A DNA stretch of 64,000 bases from Microbulbifer flavimaris (lineage in GTDB: Bacteria > Pseudomonadota > Gammaproteobacteria > Pseudomonadales > Cellvibrionaceae), in NCBI RefSeq assembly GCF_001641755.2, contig NZ_LRFG02000001.1, forward strand, positions 310,001-374,000, given 5' to 3'. Below, piece by piece: positions 61,726-64,000 of this stretch. The position numbers were made by a program, and so were the translations under genes. Numbering within the stretch: the stretch's first letter is position 1; each line of letters starts with the position of its first letter. The notes below the pieces were generated by a model. The model made no database searches. It saw nothing but the letters and a program-made list of their open reading frames with translations, and had not been told where the DNA came from.

Positions 61726-62831
61726 CCGAATCTGCTGCCGCACAAACGGTGTCTCTGTTCCCCGATCATTTCCTGCGAACCAGCGCAGACTACATCCTTT
61801 CACAGCAGCAGCCCGACGGGATGATTCCCTGGTTTCTGGGTCACCATGCCGACCCATGGGATCATGTTGAGGCGGCCATGGGGCTCAGTATTGCCGGTGA
61901 ATGGGGCGCGGCCGAGCGGGCCTATCACTGGCTGGCGGATAACCAGCTGGAAGATGGGAGCTGGTGGGCGGCCTACAAAGATGGGGCCGTACACAATCGC
62001 GAGCGACGGGAAACAAATTTTGTCGCCTATGTGGCCACTGGGGTCTGGCAGCACTACCTGATTTCCTCCAACCGCGTTTTTCTCGATGCACTCTGGCCCA
62101 CGGTTGAGGCGGCCATTGAGTTCGTTTTGCGTCTGCAGACGGAAGAGGGCGAGATTCACTGGGCTGTCGATGGTGACGGCGCGCCGATGAAAGATGCGCT
62201 GGTTACCGGTTGCTCCTCGGTTTACAAGAGCCTTGAATGCGCAGTGCTGATTGCGCAGGCTCTCGGCAAGGCGCGTCCGGCCTGGCAGCAGGGGCGGCGA
62301 CGGCTTGGCGAAGCGCTGCGCAGCAAGCCCTACCGTTTTGACCGCACCTGGGAGAGTAAAGCGCGATTTTCCATGGACTGGTTTTATCCGGTGCTCACCG
62401 GGGTGTTCAACGGCAGTGAGGCCCGCGCCCGGCTGGGTGCGCGCTGGGATGAGTTTATGGTGGCGGGACTGGGCTGTCGCTGTGTCAGTGACGAGCCCTG
62501 GGTGACGGTGGCCGAGTCTTGCGAGCTGACCATGGCCCTGGTGGCTGCCGGGGAGAAAAAGCGCGCGGCGAAACTCTACCGGGGATTGCATCGCTGGGCA
62601 GACAGCGACGGAGGCTACTGGACCGGTTACGTGTATCCAGACCAGGCAATCTGGCCTGAAGAGAAAACCACCTGGACTGTGGGCGCGATGCTGCTGGCTG
62701 CTGATGCGCTGGCGGACCTGACTCCGGCCAGCACGCTCTTTACCAGCGTCAGCCAGGCATTAGAGCCGGCGCAGGATGCCGAGGGTATCCACCATCTCCA
62801 CGGGTTCGAACTCGCCGGAGGCCAGGGCTAG
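61722..62831 (+). CDS. (alpha/alpha)-barrel protein, prenyltransferase/terpene-cyclase-like
   Basis: The 369-residue protein starts with GTG overlapping the methyltransferase stop. It shows repeated helical units with aromatic-Gly motifs (YILSQQQPDGMIPWFLGHHADPWDHVEA, WLADNQLEDGSWWAAY, GLHRWADSDGGYWTGYVYPDQAIWPEEKTTWT). These resemble the six-hairpin folds of squalene-cyclase-like or glycoside-hydrolase proteins. Databases often label this group prenyltransferase, but its position in a glycan operon fits a sugar role as well. No DXDD or DCTAE motif is seen. Its last 72 bases overlap the opposite-strand methyltransferase. Confidence 0.65.
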   Translation: MTESAAAQTVSLFPDHFLRTSADYILSQQQPDGMIPWFLGHHADPWDHVEAAMGLSIAGEWGAAERAYHWLADNQLEDGSWWAAYKDGAVHNRERRETNFVAYVATGVWQHYLISSNRVFLDALWPTVEAAIEFVLRLQTEEGEIHWAVDGDGAPMKDALVTGCSSVYKSLECAVLIAQALGKARPAWQQGRRRLGEALRSKPYRFDRTWESKARFSMDWFYPVLTGVFNGSEARARLGARWDEFMVAGLGCRCVSDEPWVTVAESCELTMALVAAGEKKRAAKLYRGLHRWADSDGGYWTGYVYPDQAIWPEEKTTWTVGAMLLAADALADLTPASTLFTSVSQALEPAQDAEGIHHLHGFELAGGQG

Positions 62832-63377
62832 CTGGTAGATCTCGTAGGGTGCCTGGCCGCCATCGGCCGGGTTGGGGAATATATCGTGAATGGCAAGGTA
62901 GCCGCCGGGCACGATGTGCCTTGACCAGCTCCGATAGTCTGTCAGTGCCGCTTCGCGGGAGTGGCCACCATCGATAAAGACCAGGCCCAGGGGGGTATTC
63001 CAGCGGCGCGCGGCGACGGCGGAAGGGGCCACAACCGGCACGACATAATCTTCCAGTTCCGCCGCGCGCATATTGGTGCGGAAAGAGCGGAAGCTGTCCA
63101 TCAGCTGGGCACCGCTATCAAATAGTGCTGGATCGTGATATTCCTCTCCCGGCTGGTGCTCTTCAGAACCGCGATGATGGTCGACGGCAAAGAGAATATT
63201 GTCGGTATCGCGGCAGGCGGTGCCGAGATAAATCGAGGATTTGCCGCAGTAACTGCCAACCTCAAGACAGGCGCCGAGGCGCCCGGCCCGATGGGCGAGG
63301 TGGAAAAGAGCCTCCCCTTCGCTGGCGGCAAGGAAACCTTTGACAGTGTCGATATCGACGGGAAGTTGAATAGACAT
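62760..63377 (-). CDS. Class I SAM-dependent methyltransferase (Methyltransf_24/MacrocinO-MT-like)
   Basis: The 205-residue protein has GACLEVGSYCGKSSIYLG (motif I), AVDHHRGSEEHQPGEEYHD, and LGLVFIDGGHSREAALTDYRSWSRHIVPGGYLAIHDI. This order is typical of the metal-assisted O-methyltransferases of the Methyltransf_24/cephalosporin-hydroxylase group. It lies opposite to the operon and its 3' end overlaps the upstream gene by 72 bases. Methylation of a sugar or lipid hydroxyl is plausible. Confidence 0.82.
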   Translation of the reverse strand: MSIQLPVDIDTVKGFLAASEGEALFHLAHRAGRLGACLEVGSYCGKSSIYLGTACRDTDNILFAVDHHRGSEEHQPGEEYHDPALFDSGAQLMDSFRSFRTNMRAAELEDYVVPVVAPSAVAARRWNTPLGLVFIDGGHSREAALTDYRSWSRHIVPGGYLAIHDIFPNPADGGQAPYEIYQLALASGEFEPVEMVDTLGILRRL

Positions 63378-63505
63378 GGAAAATCAAAATCTTGGCGAGC
63401 GTGCGGCAACAGTAAACTGCCGGTTTGGTAAAAGCAATCGGGTCTTTGCGCGCTCTCCTTTCCCTGCTGAAGTGCGCGTGGAAAAGTCTGTTGGAGCAAT
63501 CCCTG

Positions 63506-64000
63506 ATGCGTAAGGACCATCGGCCCTATTGGCTCAAACAGTGGCAGTTGCGCCTGCGCAAGTGGCGGGTACGGCATTTCCTGTTGCCGGAGTTTGATGC
63601 CATTGGCTGTGAGCCTGAGATTATGGATCCTGGCTCGGTGCGCCTTTTTGGTAAAAATATCTGCGTTGGAGATTACCCGCACCTGATTTCAACGCCGGAT
63701 AATTGCATCCGCCTGACCACCCTCGGGCACCGCGGCGGTGATGCATTTATCACTATCGGTGACTATGTCCTGATCTCACCGGGTGTGCGCATTTCCGCAG
63801 CCGAGTCCATCACCATTGGTGATGCCTGCATGATCGCAGCAAATGTCTATATCTCGGATTCGGACTGGCATGGCCTGTACAACCGCACCCGGCCATTTCG
63901 CTGCACGGCCCCCATCACGCTTGGAAACAACGTGTGGATTGGTGACAGCGCCATTGTTTGCAAAGGCGTGTCGATCGGCGACAATTCCGTCGTTGGTGCC
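63506..64000 (+). CDS. Hexapeptide-repeat acyltransferase, 3' truncated
   Basis: The frame runs off the window end with 165 codons present. ATG 63506 is preferred, with GGAGC 8 bases upstream; TTG codons at 63425 and 63446 are also in frame. From about residue 55 a left-handed beta-helix pattern is clear (ITIGDYVLISPGVRISAAESITIGDACMIAANVYISDSDWHG, then ITLGNNVWIGDSAIVCKGVSIGDNSVVGA). The His in DSDWHG matches the catalytic His of maltose/galactoside O-acetyltransferase relatives. Probable O-acetylation of a surface sugar. Confidence 0.85.
   Translation, partial: MRKDHRPYWLKQWQLRLRKWRVRHFLLPEFDAIGCEPEIMDPGSVRLFGKNICVGDYPHLISTPDNCIRLTTLGHRGGDAFITIGDYVLISPGVRISAAESITIGDACMIAANVYISDSDWHGLYNRTRPFRCTAPITLGNNVWIGDSAIVCKGVSIGDNSVVGA

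Overview
The window looks like a chromosome segment of a free-living, GC-rich, probably marine gammaproteobacterium. RdgC, RimK, YaiL, RNase II, PepD and OmpW fit that class. The many secreted hydrolases, the long TonB-dependent receptor and the chromosomal integron suggest a Cellvibrionales/Microbulbifer-like organism, but the genus is an inference from gene content only. I see no rRNA, tRNA, prophage, insertion sequence or CRISPR array.

Layout. 1-13.0 kb is ordinary chromosome: a patatin-like lipase (cut by the window edge), YaiL and DUF1415, an AbgT transporter, an esterase, a secreted amidohydrolase, an erythromycin-esterase-like protein, a crotonase, gnd, a DUF4136 lipoprotein, a GNAT acetyltransferase and rdgC. 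13.2-17.4 kb is a compact chromosomal integron: intI on the minus strand under a LexA-type box, then five AT-rich cassettes on the plus strand, each followed by an attC-like site. The cassettes encode two nuclease-like proteins, two lipoproteins and a zinc-ribbon protein. 17.4-22.1 kb holds a LysR regulator divergent from a dabB-dabA inorganic-carbon uptake pair. 22.2-43.8 kb returns to housekeeping and accessory genes: Sua5, a YugP-type peptidase, PepD, RNase II, leucine dehydrogenase, an M16 peptidase, a RimK fused to an RCK_C domain, MscS, GST, a second amidohydrolase, a SIMPL protein, a PLP enzyme, glyoxalase I, and a patatin/GntR/DUF6122 operon.

43.9-58.3 kb reads as one catabolic island, most simply explained as use of cyanophycin (poly-Asp-Arg) or its beta-Asp-Arg dipeptides. 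It has two exported cyanophycinases, a TonB-dependent receptor, a YfcC/DcuC-type inner-membrane carrier, an isoaspartyl dipeptidase (with an altered metal-binding motif), an ArgR-like AraC regulator, aspartase, a putrescine-type aminotransferase and a glutamine-synthetase-like gamma-glutamylpolyamine ligase. The proposed order is extracellular cutting, import, splitting to Asp and Arg, then Asp to fumarate and the Arg-derived polyamine through SpuC/SpuB. A 35-codon ORF with a compound hairpin at its stop sits inside this island. A three-way-junction RNA candidate with a terminator sits at its end.

58.6-64 kb holds ompW and then a surface-glycan type group: a GT4 glycosyltransferase, a methyltransferase, an (alpha/alpha)6-like protein, a second methyltransferase on the opposite strand and a hexapeptide acyltransferase cut by the window end.
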